From: Temnothorax longispinosus
Taxonomy: Eukaryota; Arthropoda; Insecta; Hymenoptera; Formicidae
Reading direction: 5' to 3'
Assembly: GCF_030848805.1 (NCBI RefSeq)
Contig: NC_092368.1
Span: 3,382,441-3,446,440, forward strand
DNA length: 64,000 bases
Positions within the stretch are counted from its first letter, which is position 1. Every line of letters starts with the position of its first letter. The translations under genes were made by a program, and so were the position numbers. The notes under the pieces are model-generated. The model worked only from the letters and a program-made list of their open reading frames with translations. It was not told where the DNA came from and searched no databases. This document shows positions 10,389 through 22,377 of the stretch, piece by piece.

Positions 10389-11107
10389 AAATTTCAAGTA
10401 AAATTATTTCACAAAAATGCTTGCATTTTTATACTTAAATGATCGTATCTTAAATGGCCGCTTGATCGGACCGAAGCGGAAGGATCAACCGCGAAACATT
10501 AAAATACCAATATATCGAAGATGGGCATGGGAAAAAGGGAACACGCCGTAAAAGAATGCGAAATAACGGAGGGGACGGCCGTGCGGACGTTGGAATGAAA
10601 AATAATCACTCGATCGACTCGAATTAAAGAGAATCCCTCCGTCGAACATCGATCTCACTTTGGTTACCACCCGTGGGCAGCCGATAGTAATTAATCAGCC
10701 CGCGCGGTGCACACCGATAATTAGAGGTACCGATCGACGGGCAATTAATACGCCTCTTAACCGCGATCGGCGATCGATCATGGAAATGTTATTCCCGCGG
10801 GAGAGTAGCGGAGAGAGGAAGGGTTGAAAACTCGCGGATTACAGTGACAGCGGATTAACATGCATTAAAGGCGATGGAAGTTCGGGGAAGTAGCTTCTAA
10901 TGTCAGGCCACGGTAAAGCGAGCGGGCGGTCGGTCGGACTGGCAATTTTCTGCGGAATTAAAAATTTAGAGCTTTCAATTTGCCGACAGCTCATAAGCCA
11001 CGCGCCATAGTTGAACTTTCGCAAAGTGCTCGCGGAAAATCGAGCGTAGAGTTGATCTAAAAATAATGTCTACGTACAATTAATAGGTATACCTTACCAC
11101 GTACTTT

Positions 11108-11111
<4 letters not shown>

Positions 11112-11145
<34 letters not shown>
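11112..11145. repeat. (TC)17 microsatellite
   Basis: Perfect dinucleotide array following a short T run. Confidence 0.95.
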
Positions 11146-11148
<3 letters not shown>

Positions 11149-13909
11149 CGGACATAACTTTAATCACGGGCATTAATTTTTGACGCGCTTGCTCGTTCCG
11201 GGTATCTATCTATCGCGATTCGTAGAACTCCATCCGTGCAATTAATTTTTAACGTCTTGATCGCGAGAACCAGCAGATTCCCTTCTCGCGAAGTTTAGTC
11301 ACCGTCGAGATGACTCATGATAAATAAGAGGAAAAAGGAGGAGGAGGAAAAATTCGATTTCGCTGATTATAAGAAGAATTTAGCAGTCGTGAAATTATAA
11401 ATATCAAAAGCGGCGCATACGCTAATTCCAGCAAAGCATAATTCCACTTTAAGTCAAGTGTTACTTTAAAATCGTATCTCCGATTTTTTCGCGACTATTT
11501 GTGTCATCCCCATTGGAGAGAAATAAAAATTCATCGAATATTAAAGTCGCCAGGGACGCCTCGTCCTCGAGTCTCTCGACTAGAGGAGCGCCATCGAAAT
11601 TGACGGCAAAAAGTCTGTCGATCAAACTGTCGAACCCTTTCGAGAGGGACTATTAGCGGCTATATTTTTCCATCGATCGCCCTGAACTCGTCGGAAAAGC
11701 TTCTTACCGGAAATAGAAAGTCAAAAAGATTCTACGCGACCGTGGCTGTCCGACATTGTTTTCTGAAAAAATAACGGAAGCGCAGACGTTTCTGGCCGCG
11801 TGTACGACGAAAGGAAATACCGAACATCTTTATCTCTTCCCTCCCGCTTTCTTTCTCTTGCCGTTCTTTCCGCCTCTTTTTCTGGGCATGCACCTTCCTC
11901 TCTCGTGCATAACGCATCCGCTGGATTCTTCGCTCGCCTTCGCGAGTTCAAAAACCTTTCTACGCGTGCGGCTTCCACGGAAATGGCTCCGGACCACCAG
12001 TCGCAAGAAACGTCAAATTTCTAACTTGCAGGAAAAATCTGGCAGATCAACTCTTAACTTGGAGTAAATTCGTGGATGCATTTTGACGCAATTATATATA
12101 AATTTAATAAATAAACATAATTTATAGTTGACAGTTGTGCCCATAACTTTTTGCAATTATTATAACGTAAAGTTAAATCTTATATATCATAAATTGTAAT
12201 AATTTACAGTTCCGTAAATTATTTATTTCTGTCACGCGTCGTATGATTTATGTTATGATACATAGGATGGACGCTTATGGCAAGTGCGCTTTATACATCA
12301 AACGCGAATAAATCGGATGTATTTTATAAGTCAAGGAATTCTTTTTGGGGCATCTGAAGTAGATCGCACACCTGATTCCACGGTAATTCGTTATCTTGAC
12401 AGTTTAAGGGTGAGAGCTATTTCGATTTCGATATCACATCCGCATACGATATTTCTACCCAAAAGTCAATAGCGGCACATAGGTGGGAAGTGCCTTCGAT
12501 TGAACGTGTCTCACATATACGTCAATCAACATTTTCGAAATAAAACGGTAAACGCTGTTTGCGACTCTATAGTTACGCTCGTTTAATGTTCTAAATTGTT
12601 TATCGTATTTGCACCGCTGCAGGTGAAACGCACACAATCTATATAAATTGATTTATAAACGTTTCATAATTTAGTGAATGTTACGGCTAATCGTAATTGT
12701 ATAAGCTAATGTGGCTGTAAAAATGTGAGGAGTCACTTTCAGGGTGAAATTAATGTCGACGTTATTTGTGACGTACGATTCCCGTACCCGGTGAAAGCGT
12801 ATCGTCGACCCGAGGAAGCAGTTGAACGCTTCGCAAAAATTCGCGTTTCATATTCGTCTCTCTCGGCATTTCCCATCGTAACAGTTAAATTACTTGAGTC
12901 TCGTGGCGGCGCAACTTTTCAATAAAGACGTCTTTCGCTCCACGTGACTCGCGCAATGAATGCTGATCGAGACAAGCATCGTCTGTAAGTAGGAAATAAA
13001 GAACGGCGGAGGAGCCGGGAAGGAGATGGAGAGGAGCGGGAAAGAAAGCTGAGAGATGTATAACGTCAGAAATGCCGGTTTACTCGAAACCCAGTACACG
13101 AACGCATCGCACCAGACTTCGTGTAGTATTGAGAACTCGGCGGAGAAAGGTGGTCGCGAGGGGAGAAGGAAACCGTAGTGGTTAAACTCAGGCAATGAGA
13201 ATCCAATGAGGGGATATAAGTCTGCGGTAAAACAGATGCCTTTGAAAATATCGGATACGGAAAACATAAAAGCACAAAACAAACGTCCGCTAATTATTAT
13301 CGAGATATTGTTATATCGTTTAATACCAAAATATTTCTCCTTATTCAGCGTTTTCGCTTTGTGGATTTCATATCGAATTATCGAGAGTTATTAAATACAT
13401 TTATCGTCACGGTAACTAAATGTCGAAACGTTTTTGCGAGATCGTGGATCGGAAATAAGTGGATAACGAAAAAAATAAAGCTGTAGAACGCGTCAGCGAG
13501 ACCCCCGAATAATTCGGAACCCCGCGTCCGTGAACGTGTCCTCCGACTTCGCAGACGTATCTTGAGGACCCAGTAGGAAGGATGACCGTAACGGAGGAGG
13601 AGGAAGAAGAAGAGACGAACAGAGGGTGGTTGACGGCGGCATCGGGCGGCTCGAAGCAGTTACCGATACGGCGGGTAGAGTAGGAGATGAAGAAGTAGGA
13701 GGACTTGCGCGGGTGGACTTGCGAGGGGACGGAGAGGGGGTCAGTTTTTTCCGTTTTTATCGGAAGGAAAGAGTGGCTCCCCAAGCCCGTAATGGAGTCC
13801 AGGCACGTATCCGTCGTGCACACGCCAGCAGAGCCCGCGGCTTTTCCAGTCACCCGACCCACCCCCTTCGTGTCTCACCCTCGCGCTCGAATCCCGCGAA
13901 TTTCCCTCC

Positions 13910-13927
13910 CTCTCTCTCTCTCTCTCT
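13910..13927. repeat. (TC)9 microsatellite in a pyrimidine-rich run
   Basis: Short perfect array inside a wider C/T-rich plus strand. Confidence 0.9.
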
Positions 13928-15382
13928 GTCACTCCCGTTCTGTTCTGCTTTCACAAATGCCCCTCCCTCCCGCACCTGCACCTGCAAGTTGACAGACCGA
14001 CATTGGATCCCCTCGTACACGAACACACCCTCGCGCAAGTTACACGACGAGTAAACGCGCTCGTTGAGGTATCTTATAGAATTTCCAGCGCTCGTCCTGC
14101 TCGATCATAATCGCCCTTGTAATCCTGCTGGCGATAGAGAGGAAAAAAGATACGCTGAGTGGACAGTACGCGACAGTATTACACGTGCGTCAGTGATACT
14201 AATGTTTCCCTGAGTCGACTGAAGGCAATTCAAAAATGCATGCATGAGATGGATTTGACATAAAAAAATCTAAGCGCTAAAATAAAAATAAAAAATCTCT
14301 CATTTACTTTTGGATAACATCTATCTTTTTTTCTATTCATTTATATTCATCAAAAATGCGCCGTTCTCATTACAAGTGTTTTTATAAATACCGCTCACTA
14401 ATTTCTGTCATATAATTTTTCCCCAAAGAAAAGACAAATTTGAAAGAGCATCGCAATCGTGGAATGATGCTTAACATTTGCAACCTACTTTTATGTCATG
14501 TCTCCGAGAGATCACATAACAGTTTTTCTCCCATTTGCGTGCTCTCATTATGTTGAAACTAAAAAAAATTGTCGCTGCTTCGGCGGAGAGAAAGAAAGAT
14601 CGCTCGAAATCGACCTGACGCGAGTACGGTCCTCGCTCGTCGATCATCTTAACGTTTGCGAACGGACGACCAATCGGCCGCATGAAAACTCGATTTGTTC
14701 TAATAAACGACCTACGATAAATTTCTCCCACGGCCCGCCTAACAAGGGTCTCTTAACGACTTCATCTGACGACATTCTCCAGTCGTCGAGAAAGGAAAAA
14801 TCGCGTCGCGCGGGAATGAGCGTAGCCTTAATCGGTAGCAAGCCCAATAGATACAAATAGCCTAACGTAGTTTATGGTAACGCATATGTATATATATATA
14901 TATATACCTATAGACTCTTTAAAATATAGCACACAGAAAAGAGCCGTAGACTGTGAATTCCACGAGACTCCGCTTTAAGGTTTCAACTTTCCATTTTTGC
15001 GCGGTCCCATTCGGGCGAGTATCAATCACTGAAACTTTAATAACTCCATTCCCCAATCAGACTGATAAATTACGGATCGAGCCGCGGAGTCTTGCGATTT
15101 CGTTATAGGACGGCAATTTTCGATCGACAATCGCACGCCGAAAGTTCGATTCACGCGGCCGATATTCATTTTTCTTCCCCCGGTCACACTTTTTTCTCTG
15201 TTTATACCAATCAAACTTGCTATTTGTCGTAGCTGATAAACTGTACAAGCCTGTCAGCAATATTCGCGCTGGTACGCGGAGTGTAAAGATCCGCTTTTTT
15301 ATATTTTTTTTTCCGCTTGTCTCGTTGAATGTTTTCGACGCGCGGGACCAGCCGGATTCTATTTGGTGGCCGCTTAAAAAAA

Positions 15383-15402
15383 AGAGAGAGAGAGAGAGAG
15401 AG
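15383..15402. repeat. (AG)10 microsatellite in a purine-rich run
   Basis: Perfect core within a longer A/G tract (15374-15480). Frames here read as Arg/Glu/Lys repeats and are not genes. Confidence 0.9.
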
Positions 15403-16115
15403 GGAAAGAGAGAGAAAAAGGCAGAAAAATCGTCCGCACACGCGAAAACGAGGAGCGACCGGAAAAAGAGAGAAAAGTGCGAACGCCCGCGCTGTGCGTC
15501 ACGGTGAGCTTTTAATACTGCCTGACGAGTGCATGTTTAAAGGCTTACTCGCGCGCGTCATCGACGGATTGTCGTGAAACCGATCGGATACAATAAGCGC
15601 CGCATGCAGCGTGATTACGTGAAAATACAGGCGACCGTGCGCGCTCGCGTTTACGACTGTTTCCCAGCAATTTTTTCAGGAACGCTGCTGTCGTGACATC
15701 GCGGATTTTATAGACACTATAAAACGTACATATACGCGCATTTAAGCGCGGAGATATACCGCGATTGATTAAGGAGAATGACGTCCGTTTCCGAAGTACG
15801 CGCGTAACACTCAAAAATTTTATAACGCCGTTACGCGATTTTACACGATCAGTGATCGCGAATGTCGTGACGTGTTTTATGCGTTTGCCAATTACGCTGA
15901 TTTCTGTCAGAAGTAAAAAATGTTTCTCGATTTTTATTTATAATTTAGATTTTTAGATATTTAACCTATTAAAAATTATTCGCGTAAATGAGTATCGGAC
16001 AAAGTTTGAAGTATGAAACTAATGTTATACGTCAAATAAATCTCTCCTATTGAAATTTTATTCTATTAAAATTTTATCTCCATTTAAATTGCACAACAGT
16101 ATGACTTTTTTCCAG

Positions 16116-16193
16116 CAATGTACTCGTTCTATGAGAGAAAGAATCCACTAAAGAAACGTTATGAGGTTCAAGCATGGATTCAGGTCGTGGTCG
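16116..16193 (+). other. Candidate exon, 78 bases
   Basis: It follows GACTTTTTTCCAG, with a TATGAC branch-like motif just upstream, and ends ATTCAG before GTCGTG, a weak donor. An alternative end is ATGAG before GTTCAA at 16165. An ATG three bases into the exon opens a frame of 22 codons to the donor; read on unspliced it runs 68 codons and ends in a hydrophobic then basic tail. The visible peptide is rich in Lys, Arg and Tyr and is not recognised. The acceptor is good and the donor poor, so the exon is doubtful. Confidence 0.17.
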
Positions 16194-16360
16194 GCAATCT
16201 TCGCGATGTCAGATATGTCATAAAAATTCGCTTTGTCTCTGTTTTTTTCGCGCTGTTGCTCGCGCACGACTTTTATTCGCCGGTAGCGGGGAAGAAGAAA
16301 ACCGGGTGGTTTGTAGGTCGTTAAAAAGGCGATCCCCGGCGCCGGTAACGTCATCTTGGG

Positions 16361-16376
16361 CCGACATTAATGTCGG
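16361..16376. repeat. Perfect 16-bp palindrome
   Basis: CCGACATTAATGTCGG is its own reverse complement. Such a site could bind a dimeric factor; nothing else around it points to a function. Confidence 0.8.
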
Positions 16377-17936
16377 TGAGCCGTGAGGAGTACATAATGT
16401 TGCGTTAACTCGGCGCCCGAGGGGAGATGGATGAGCGGTACGCGTCGCAACTTTAATTTTTTCCCCCGGGGCGGCGGGGCTGCTTTCGGGTTAACCCGGC
16501 TTGCCCACCCCTTCGCCAGCCAGAAGGGCCAGAAGAACTTTTTAAAACGCAAAGTCGGGCGGGGAGGGAAGGACGTTGTAGAGGCAGGAGGGTGGCGGTT
16601 CTAAGGATACCGACGACTCTTTCTTTCGGGGAGCGAAGGCGCGGGGTGAGAGAGGGTGCGCGGCAGATATACGTGCGCGACATCGTGAAGCTCGTTATAA
16701 TGCTCCGCGAGCCCACTTCATTTCATCATTGCCGGGAACTGCGGCACGGGACTGCGGAACTTGACGTACGCGAACTTGCAGAGCAAACGGCGGAGAGAGC
16801 CTAATGGCCGCTAACGAAAATTGGACAGCGATGAGTACTTCAGCCGAGTCTCGACCGTGAGAAGCGAAATGGAGGGAGACTCGAGACAGGCTCCGCTCTG
16901 CTTTTCAAGATAGTTCGATGATTAAGGCGGCATACGAAAGTATTAATTCGCACGAGGATATTTAATCTACTAAAAGCAATGCCGGTTATTTCGCGCGGCT
17001 GGTCCCTCGCGCATTTATCCCGCGTTCCACGCTTTTTCCGCACGGCGACACGGACCCGAGGTCACCATTAATTTCGTTAATTGAATTAAAATTGAATTAA
17101 AATTAAATCGAGTTGAAATCAATCAGCGAAATTTCGATCAGCGACACGTTTTGGAGGTTATAAATCCCCGTTATAATACCCCAAAGTAAAATTAGCGATT
17201 TGCATAACTCGGCAAATGGCGCCAGATTACGCGATGAAATCCCCAAGGCGCGATGCTTGCGGCAGTGCCCTAACTTTCATCATCAGTCTTCCCTTCATTT
17301 TTCGCCCTCCCTATATGGAAGCTCATGGTTTGCGAAAAAAAAGAAAGAAGAAAAAAATAAGAGAGCCGCGCCTGTTCCTTTGCCAATCAATCATTGTCAA
17401 TCGATCGATCTATCTACGCCCGAAAATTCTTTCTGATCAAAGTGGTGAACGTTGTGCTTTGATAACTTATCTAAGACGGCCGGAATCTCGTCTCCCTAAA
17501 GTGATTAAATATCCTGCCTATTTTTTCAAAAAATAATTCATATTTGCTAATACTAAATAATGTATTTAATACAACACTAATTAAATCCAAAATTTACTTA
17601 TGCTAGCCATTTTTTTATGCTTGTTAAGAAAATGCCGTACGACAAAAATATAATTTCAAATTTGATGTAACTTTCTTAAATATGTATCTCATACTCATAA
17701 AAATATCTGTCAATTATTACAGTCGTCTCTAATGAGATATATTTAATTATGCAATAATAATCTATGTGTCGCGAGATCAGAAGAACGGTTGGCGAATTCG
17801 AATGTTCGCAACGTCTTTTCGTGATTTAATTTCTCTCTCCGGAAAGGATTTTAAAACCGGAAATACGTGCGTATACAACGTCGCCTGGACGGGGGCATCG
17901 CAACCGGCGACCGCACCGTAAAAGCTCACAGGCGGC

Positions 17937-17944
17937 TATAAAAG
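17937..17944 (+). promoter_or_regulatory. TATA box candidate upstream of a 185-codon frame
   Basis: TATAAAAG is a consensus TATA element, inside GGCGGC-rich DNA. An ATG in good context (TCCATGG) lies about 170 bases downstream at 18106. The expected start region near 17965 carries no clear initiator (TCAGT-type) motif, so the promoter call rests on TATA and the downstream open frame alone. Confidence 0.25.
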
Positions 17945-18105
17945 CGGACGCGGAGGTCTTTCGCACGTTGCCAAAACCAACCAACGCGCCGAAACACACG
18001 CATAATCGGCCGGTTCGATGCACTCGCGTGTCTACATCACGCGGCGGCTCGGGAGCGGGTGGCCGGGCATATGTTATGCGGCGCGAATAAAGACGTCTTC
18101 TGTCC

Positions 18106-18663
18106 ATGGTGTACACACGTGATCGGGTTCAAGGTCTCCGAAGAAGATCGAACGGCGCGCACGAAACTCCTATGCGTAGTCGGCGGTTTGTTGCCCTATT
18201 TGGCGGCAGGACGGCAGACGGGCCAGGGGAATTGAGGGGGAGGGGAACGGGGAATGAGGGAGCAGAAGGGTACGGTAGTAGCGATCGTAGAAGCGGCCGA
18301 CGTCGGTCGGAGGGACGTCGGAGGAACGGCACGGCAGCACGCATCTGCGCGCGCAACTTGGCGGGAAACAATAAGGGCCAACAACCAGCAGGAAGCACTC
18401 CTTGGCGGGAACGCGAAACGGCGGTGGTACTCAACCTTGCTCTTCGCGGCAACAACAAAGCGGAGAGCCGCGAAGTGGTCATCGCCAGTGCCAGAGGCGT
18501 TTCCCGACCATTTAACTACACGATACGCACTGGCGAGCGTAAATTATTCCTGATTAATAAAAATAGCATCAAAGAATACTATTTTTCTATCAATCTCTTC
18601 CTTCTCTACACATTCTCACTTATTTATTTTTATTTCCTACATCCCAAATATTTCATTGTTTAA
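18106..18663 (+). CDS. Candidate single-exon gene, 185 residues, Arg/Gly-rich with hydrophobic C-terminus
   Basis: The frame starts at ATG 18106 (context TCCATGG) and ends at TAA 18661-18663. Residues 1 to about 150 are rich in Arg, Gly, Ala and Ser, with short Gly/Arg runs and no recognised domain. Residues about 161-185 are strongly hydrophobic (Leu, Phe, Tyr, Ile) and could form one tail-anchor-like membrane helix. The DNA changes from GC-rich to AT-rich near 18540, yet the frame stays open for some 40 codons into the AT-rich part, which is less expected by chance. A TATA box lies at 17937-17944. Antisense frames of over 110 codons overlap it, as is usual in CpG-rich insect DNA, so this may still be a chance frame. 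No homologue is known to me. Confidence 0.22.
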   Translation: MVYTRDRVQGLRRRSNGAHETPMRSRRFVALFGGRTADGPGELRGRGTGNEGAEGYGSSDRRSGRRRSEGRRRNGTAARICARNLAGNNKGQQPAGSTPWRERETAVVLNLALRGNNKAESREVVIASARGVSRPFNYTIRTGERKLFLINKNSIKEYYFSINLFLLYTFSLIYFYFLHPKYFIV

Positions 18664-19333
18664 GAAAACTATGGATCCTTTGCGAGTTTCCTTGGTCTGT
18701 CCAATAGTGTTCTTTACTATTAGATCAAATATTCTGTTCGATATCTACTTAGATTAGACTGTTCAATACTTAGTTTTAATTAATAAAGATCTAATTAATA
18801 ATTAATTTCTAATTCTAAACCAATAATTCACGCTTCAGGCGTAAACGAAATAAATATCCGCATTTTAATAATGAAGTTTAGAGTTCAGCTCCGAACGTAA
18901 TATTTTATTATCGATCTGCATTAATAATGGATGCGTTGTGAAAAGAACATCACGACATGTTTACACGATCCATTAGGATTCATCATTCAAGACGCTGCAA
19001 GAGAGTATCTATGCGCGTCGATATGCGAATGATTGGACAATACTCGCTGGACTACAAACGATAATTAAAACGGAGATCGAATGTCACTGATCAATGTGTG
19101 ACATCCTGTTGGTTGTTAATAAGTGAGCATGGAGGCTTGGCGATGACATTTCGCGGAAGAATACGCGAATTGTATCGAACGAATGGCGTGCGAACGAAAA
19201 CGACATTCTCGCGTAGAACGATAAAACGAAACGGCGACGGTGTTTGTAAATCGCGAGAACGATACGAAACCTGAAAGATTCTAACTGCGACGGGTCAGGA
19301 TAAACCCTGAAGGATCGTAGAGGGCGAGCTGTG

Positions 19334-19646
19334 ATGTCTAGACGTGTTTTTTGCCCCGGTCGGCCCCAGGCGGACTGGGAGCTCCGGAAACCTAACGTCC
19401 GATCGTCGCGATTCGCTCTTTGTTGTCTGCCTGCACTCGAACCTAACTCAGTTGAGGCAACGATCCCGGGTAAGTAACCCCAGCTTTTAACGATTCGACC
19501 TCTCTTTCTCTCCTCCTCACATTATAGTTCTAGTCGTGATACAGCAGAAAACGAAAACTTATTTAACTAATAAGGCTATAGAACGAGGACTAGAAACGTT
19601 CAGGCCGCAACCGGGCCCAGCAAAACGGGCGAGCGAGATGAGATGA
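19334..19646 (+). CDS. Candidate two-exon gene, 84 residues, 58-base intron
   Basis: Exon 1 (19334-19469) ends ATCCCGG before GTAAGTAAC. The intron (19470-19527) has TTTTAAC about 35-40 bases before its end, a long TCTCTTTCTCTCCTCC tract and ends CATTATAG. Exon 2 (19528-19646) follows. Unspliced, the frame stops at once in the intron (GGT AAG TAA); spliced, it stays open from ATG 19334 to TGA 19644-19646, total 255 bases. The product has 84 residues: an Arg-rich start, a Cys-Cys-Leu-Pro segment mid-way and a basic C-terminus. I do not recognise it. An insect initiator-like TCAGTT at 19448-19453 lies inside exon 1, so a non-coding short first exon is an alternative. ATG context (TGTGATG) is mediocre. 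The stop lies in a GAGAT repeat. Confidence 0.33.
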
Positions 19647-20380
19647 GATGAGATCGAGCCTGCGCGAAGTACGCGGCTCAGGAATCCGACGATTAATTTT
19701 TCGCCGCGAACACAGAAGCGCGGGTACAAAGCAGATCTTCCGAACCCGTTCCCCGGGCGCGCTGCTCACCGACGCGGGCACGCAGACGAGAAGCCCTCGA
19801 GTACGTTGCACCAGCAGCGTTGAACGGCGAGGGAACGAGGGGAGGGAAGTCATGCGGTCAGGCACGCCGGTTAGTTAGATCCTCTCTCCCGTCCCGCACC
19901 CGCGCGTCGGCCCTTCTCACCCGATTCTCTCTCTCCTCTACTCTCCGCGCCGACAACACGACGTACTACCAACCAGCCGACGCACCGCACATACACGTAC
20001 ACGGTTTACGCACGCACACATCGGCCCGTCCGCTTCGCTCTTCCTTCGCTTTCCTCTCTCCGCCAACCCGTCGCACCGACCTCCCGGCGACTTGGCGGGA
20101 AACCAGACACGTGGTTCTCATGGCGTCCATTCTCGAACAAAGGATTCCCACCCGCGGCGTCGTAGTACTACGTCGTCCTACGCCGTGGGCCTCGTTCTCG
20201 CCTCGTCTCATCAAAACGAACGTCTCGAGGCGACCGACTAGCCGCTTCCCGTTCGAAAGCGACGGCTTCTTTGACCTGGCAGGGGTGAACGCGTATAACG
20301 GCCGTTTCGAATCAGGAGAAGATTCTGTGAGAGTCGGACGTACAAGGCCGAAAATAAAAGTCTGAAGACATGCATCTTTT
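19590..20380. promoter_or_regulatory. GC- and CpG-rich block
   Basis: Dense CpG with pyrimidine-rich runs. A plus-strand frame of 181 codons (19820-20365) and a minus-strand frame of 139 codons (20385-19966) overlap; both are rich in Arg, Ser, Thr and Pro and match nothing I know. Best read as CpG-rich regulatory or 5' untranslated DNA. Confidence 0.25.
19635..19654. repeat. (GAGAT)4 repeat
   Basis: Four perfect five-base copies. The stop codon of the two-exon candidate at 19334-19646 falls inside it. Confidence 0.95.
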
Positions 20381-20399
20381 ACCACTTACGTGCTGACTT

Positions 20400-20820
20400 T
20401 TTATTGCTAAATAATTTATTAAGTTTATATAATACTTTAAAAGAGGTTTATGATAGATTAATAGCGCATGTGCTACAAGGCCATAGTATTATATATAAAA
20501 CAAAATATAAAACAATAGTATAGTATTTAGTAAATTATGATATAATAAATAAATTCGCAAACGAGTTAAAGATTAAGATTTTCTTTGTAGTTTTTAATAT
20601 TCGGAATATTTGTGACCTTTTAAAGATTAATTGCATTCTATAAGTTGATTTCCTCTATTAAAAAGATTAATAAGAAGTTCTTTAAAAAACTTTAAAGCTT
20701 CCTCAGTATTTGGTGCATCGTTATTCCGTCAATAAATCTAGAGCTAATCAGTGTTTTCCAATTAAGAAACAACGAACGCGATTTTCAAGTCAAATTCTAT
20801 AAAGTTACTAAAGGGTCTAA
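20400..20820. other. AT-rich spacer, nothing seen
   Basis: Strongly AT-rich DNA between two CpG-rich blocks. No splice pair, hairpin or frame worth reporting. Confidence 0.6.
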
Positions 20821-21076
20821 TCGGGTCTAATACGTTTGGCTAAAAAGACCGCGACGAACGCGAGTTAGTGGAAAGGCCCAAAGAGAGAAGTCGCACGAAT
20901 CCTATCGACCCGGCCGATCGGTTGGAGGGAAGACGATACTCGAGCACGGAAATCGAGGAGTCGAAACGATCGGCGGCGCGGCAGTTTCGATGGAGCGACC
21001 GCGCCGACAAGCGTTTCTTCGTTTCGTGGACGGTTAACGTCGGAGCCCGTCGTTTTCAACGGAAATTCAATTAAGG

Positions 21077-21165
21077 TATAAATAGCTCGGAAGAAAGAGA
21101 GAGAGAGAGAGAGAGAGGTCAGGCCATTAAAATGGCCGGCGTACGGTCAATAAGAAGGTATATAA
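21077..21165 (+). promoter_or_regulatory. Duplicated TATA module flanking a GAGA tract
   Basis: AAGGTATAAATAGCTCGG (TATA at 21077) recurs 82 bases on as AAGGTATATAACTCGG (TATA at 21159). Between them lies (GA)n at 21097-21117 and GGCCAT...ATGGCC, a short inverted repeat, at 21122-21137. TATA boxes with an upstream GAGA element are a familiar insect promoter arrangement, with GAGA-factor type proteins opening chromatin. The CpG-rich DNA downstream (21170-21770) would be the 5' exon; CAG/GTCAGG and CAG/GTGTGA near 21737-21742 could be its donor. The motifs are seen; promoter activity is inferred. Confidence 0.33.
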
Positions 21166-21741
21166 CTCGGCGCTTTGTCTGGTCGAGCCGCGCGCGCGAT
21201 CGTCGTTCTCTCTTTCCGCGCCGCCACGCCACGCCATATACCGCGCCACGGTGTTGCATTACGTTCCACTCTGTGTTCCAGACCTACCGCAATCCCGAAC
21301 CTTCGGTCTAGACTCGTCGAGACCGAAGAGCGGCGGCGGTCACACGTCGGTCATTCACACGCGTGCGACTCGGCGCCGACCGAGGAGGTGCGACCGGCTC
21401 GGCTCGGCTCCTCTCCCCGATCGCGCGCGCGCGCCGCCCTTCATCGACCGCCACCGCGACGACGAGACGTTCTTCGATCGCGTGACAAATACCCCACGAC
21501 AAAGTGTCTCGTCCCGTCGTAGGTCGTCCCCGCGGGAACCTTGAACTCGTCGGCGATACGTCGCAGTAACGCGTGTCTGCCGGATGCACGCGGGCAGCCC
21601 GGATTCTCGGAACGGTTCTCTATCTCGCGCGCGAGGAGAGAATCGCCGAAAGAGTGGGCGCGCCCGATTCTGATTCTCCGCCGAAGGTCGTAGACGATTT
21701 TACGTGGAAACGGGCCTCTTGACGGCGCCGGATCAGGTCAG
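21166..21741 (+). other. Possible non-coding first exon in CpG-rich block
   Basis: Very CpG-rich DNA between the duplicated TATA module and two overlapping donor-like sites (CAG before GTCAGG at 21737, CAG before GTGTGA at 21742). A 115-codon frame at 21175-21522 has no ATG at its start, and frames on the other strand are equally long, so coding is not supported. A transcribed 5' leader is the simplest reading if the promoter is real. Confidence 0.2.
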
Positions 21742-22377
21742 GTGTGAATATTCGCTAATTTGCGCGGGATCAGTCAAAGCGCGCTCGGAAAAGAATATCT
21801 ACTTCATTTTTGTCTTATAAATATAAACGTTGCATTAAAGTGGTTGAATATAATTTCCTACAATGATTACCTCTATATTTTAGAATACAAATACATTCTG
21901 CATTAATTTATGGTTATATAATTTGTAATAATAAAGAATATATATGTAATGGTATGGACTTGAAAATACGAAAGAAAATATTACACGTACGAAACACTCT
22001 TTCTCTTTTATCTTTATGATAAAAACCAACACTGACCATTATCGTTCCAAGATTGTTAACTCATATTAACTCATTAGCTAATAGTTTATTTGTCTACGTC
22101 TCGAGGATGCGGATCGAGTTATCGCGACGATGCCGCGCTTCTCAGACGGCCTAATAACATTACGTAATTCTAGATCGTAATCGCAAAGCCGAGCGCGCAT
22201 AATTTGCAAGCGGCAACGACGTGCTCATAATAAAGGGATGATGGAAATCTTAGAAAGGCAATCGGTAGACGGGGGACAGCGGACAGCTTCCTCTCCATCG
22301 AAATAACCGGTTCTGGTTTCACGGTCCTCGTCACCTGCGACCTTCTGTCACCGGCGGGCCAACGACACTGCACCGTT

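Larger units (their letters stand above)
8060..16100. other. Gene-poor stretch with microsatellites
   Basis: About 8 kb without an exon I can support. It holds GA/TC arrays (listed separately), a TC-rich run near 9776-9805, poly-purine and poly-pyrimidine segments at 11830-11900 and 13560-14000, and a short TA run at 14889-14906. Open frames on both strands around 13400-14060 reflect low-complexity sequence: one minus-strand frame of 148 codons has no internal Met and a run of seven serines from a TCC/TCT repeat. Confidence 0.5.

Noticed and set aside
13416..13862. 148-codon minus-strand frame with a poly-serine run
   Set aside because: No internal Met, no splice context found, and the serine run comes from a TCT/TCC microsatellite.
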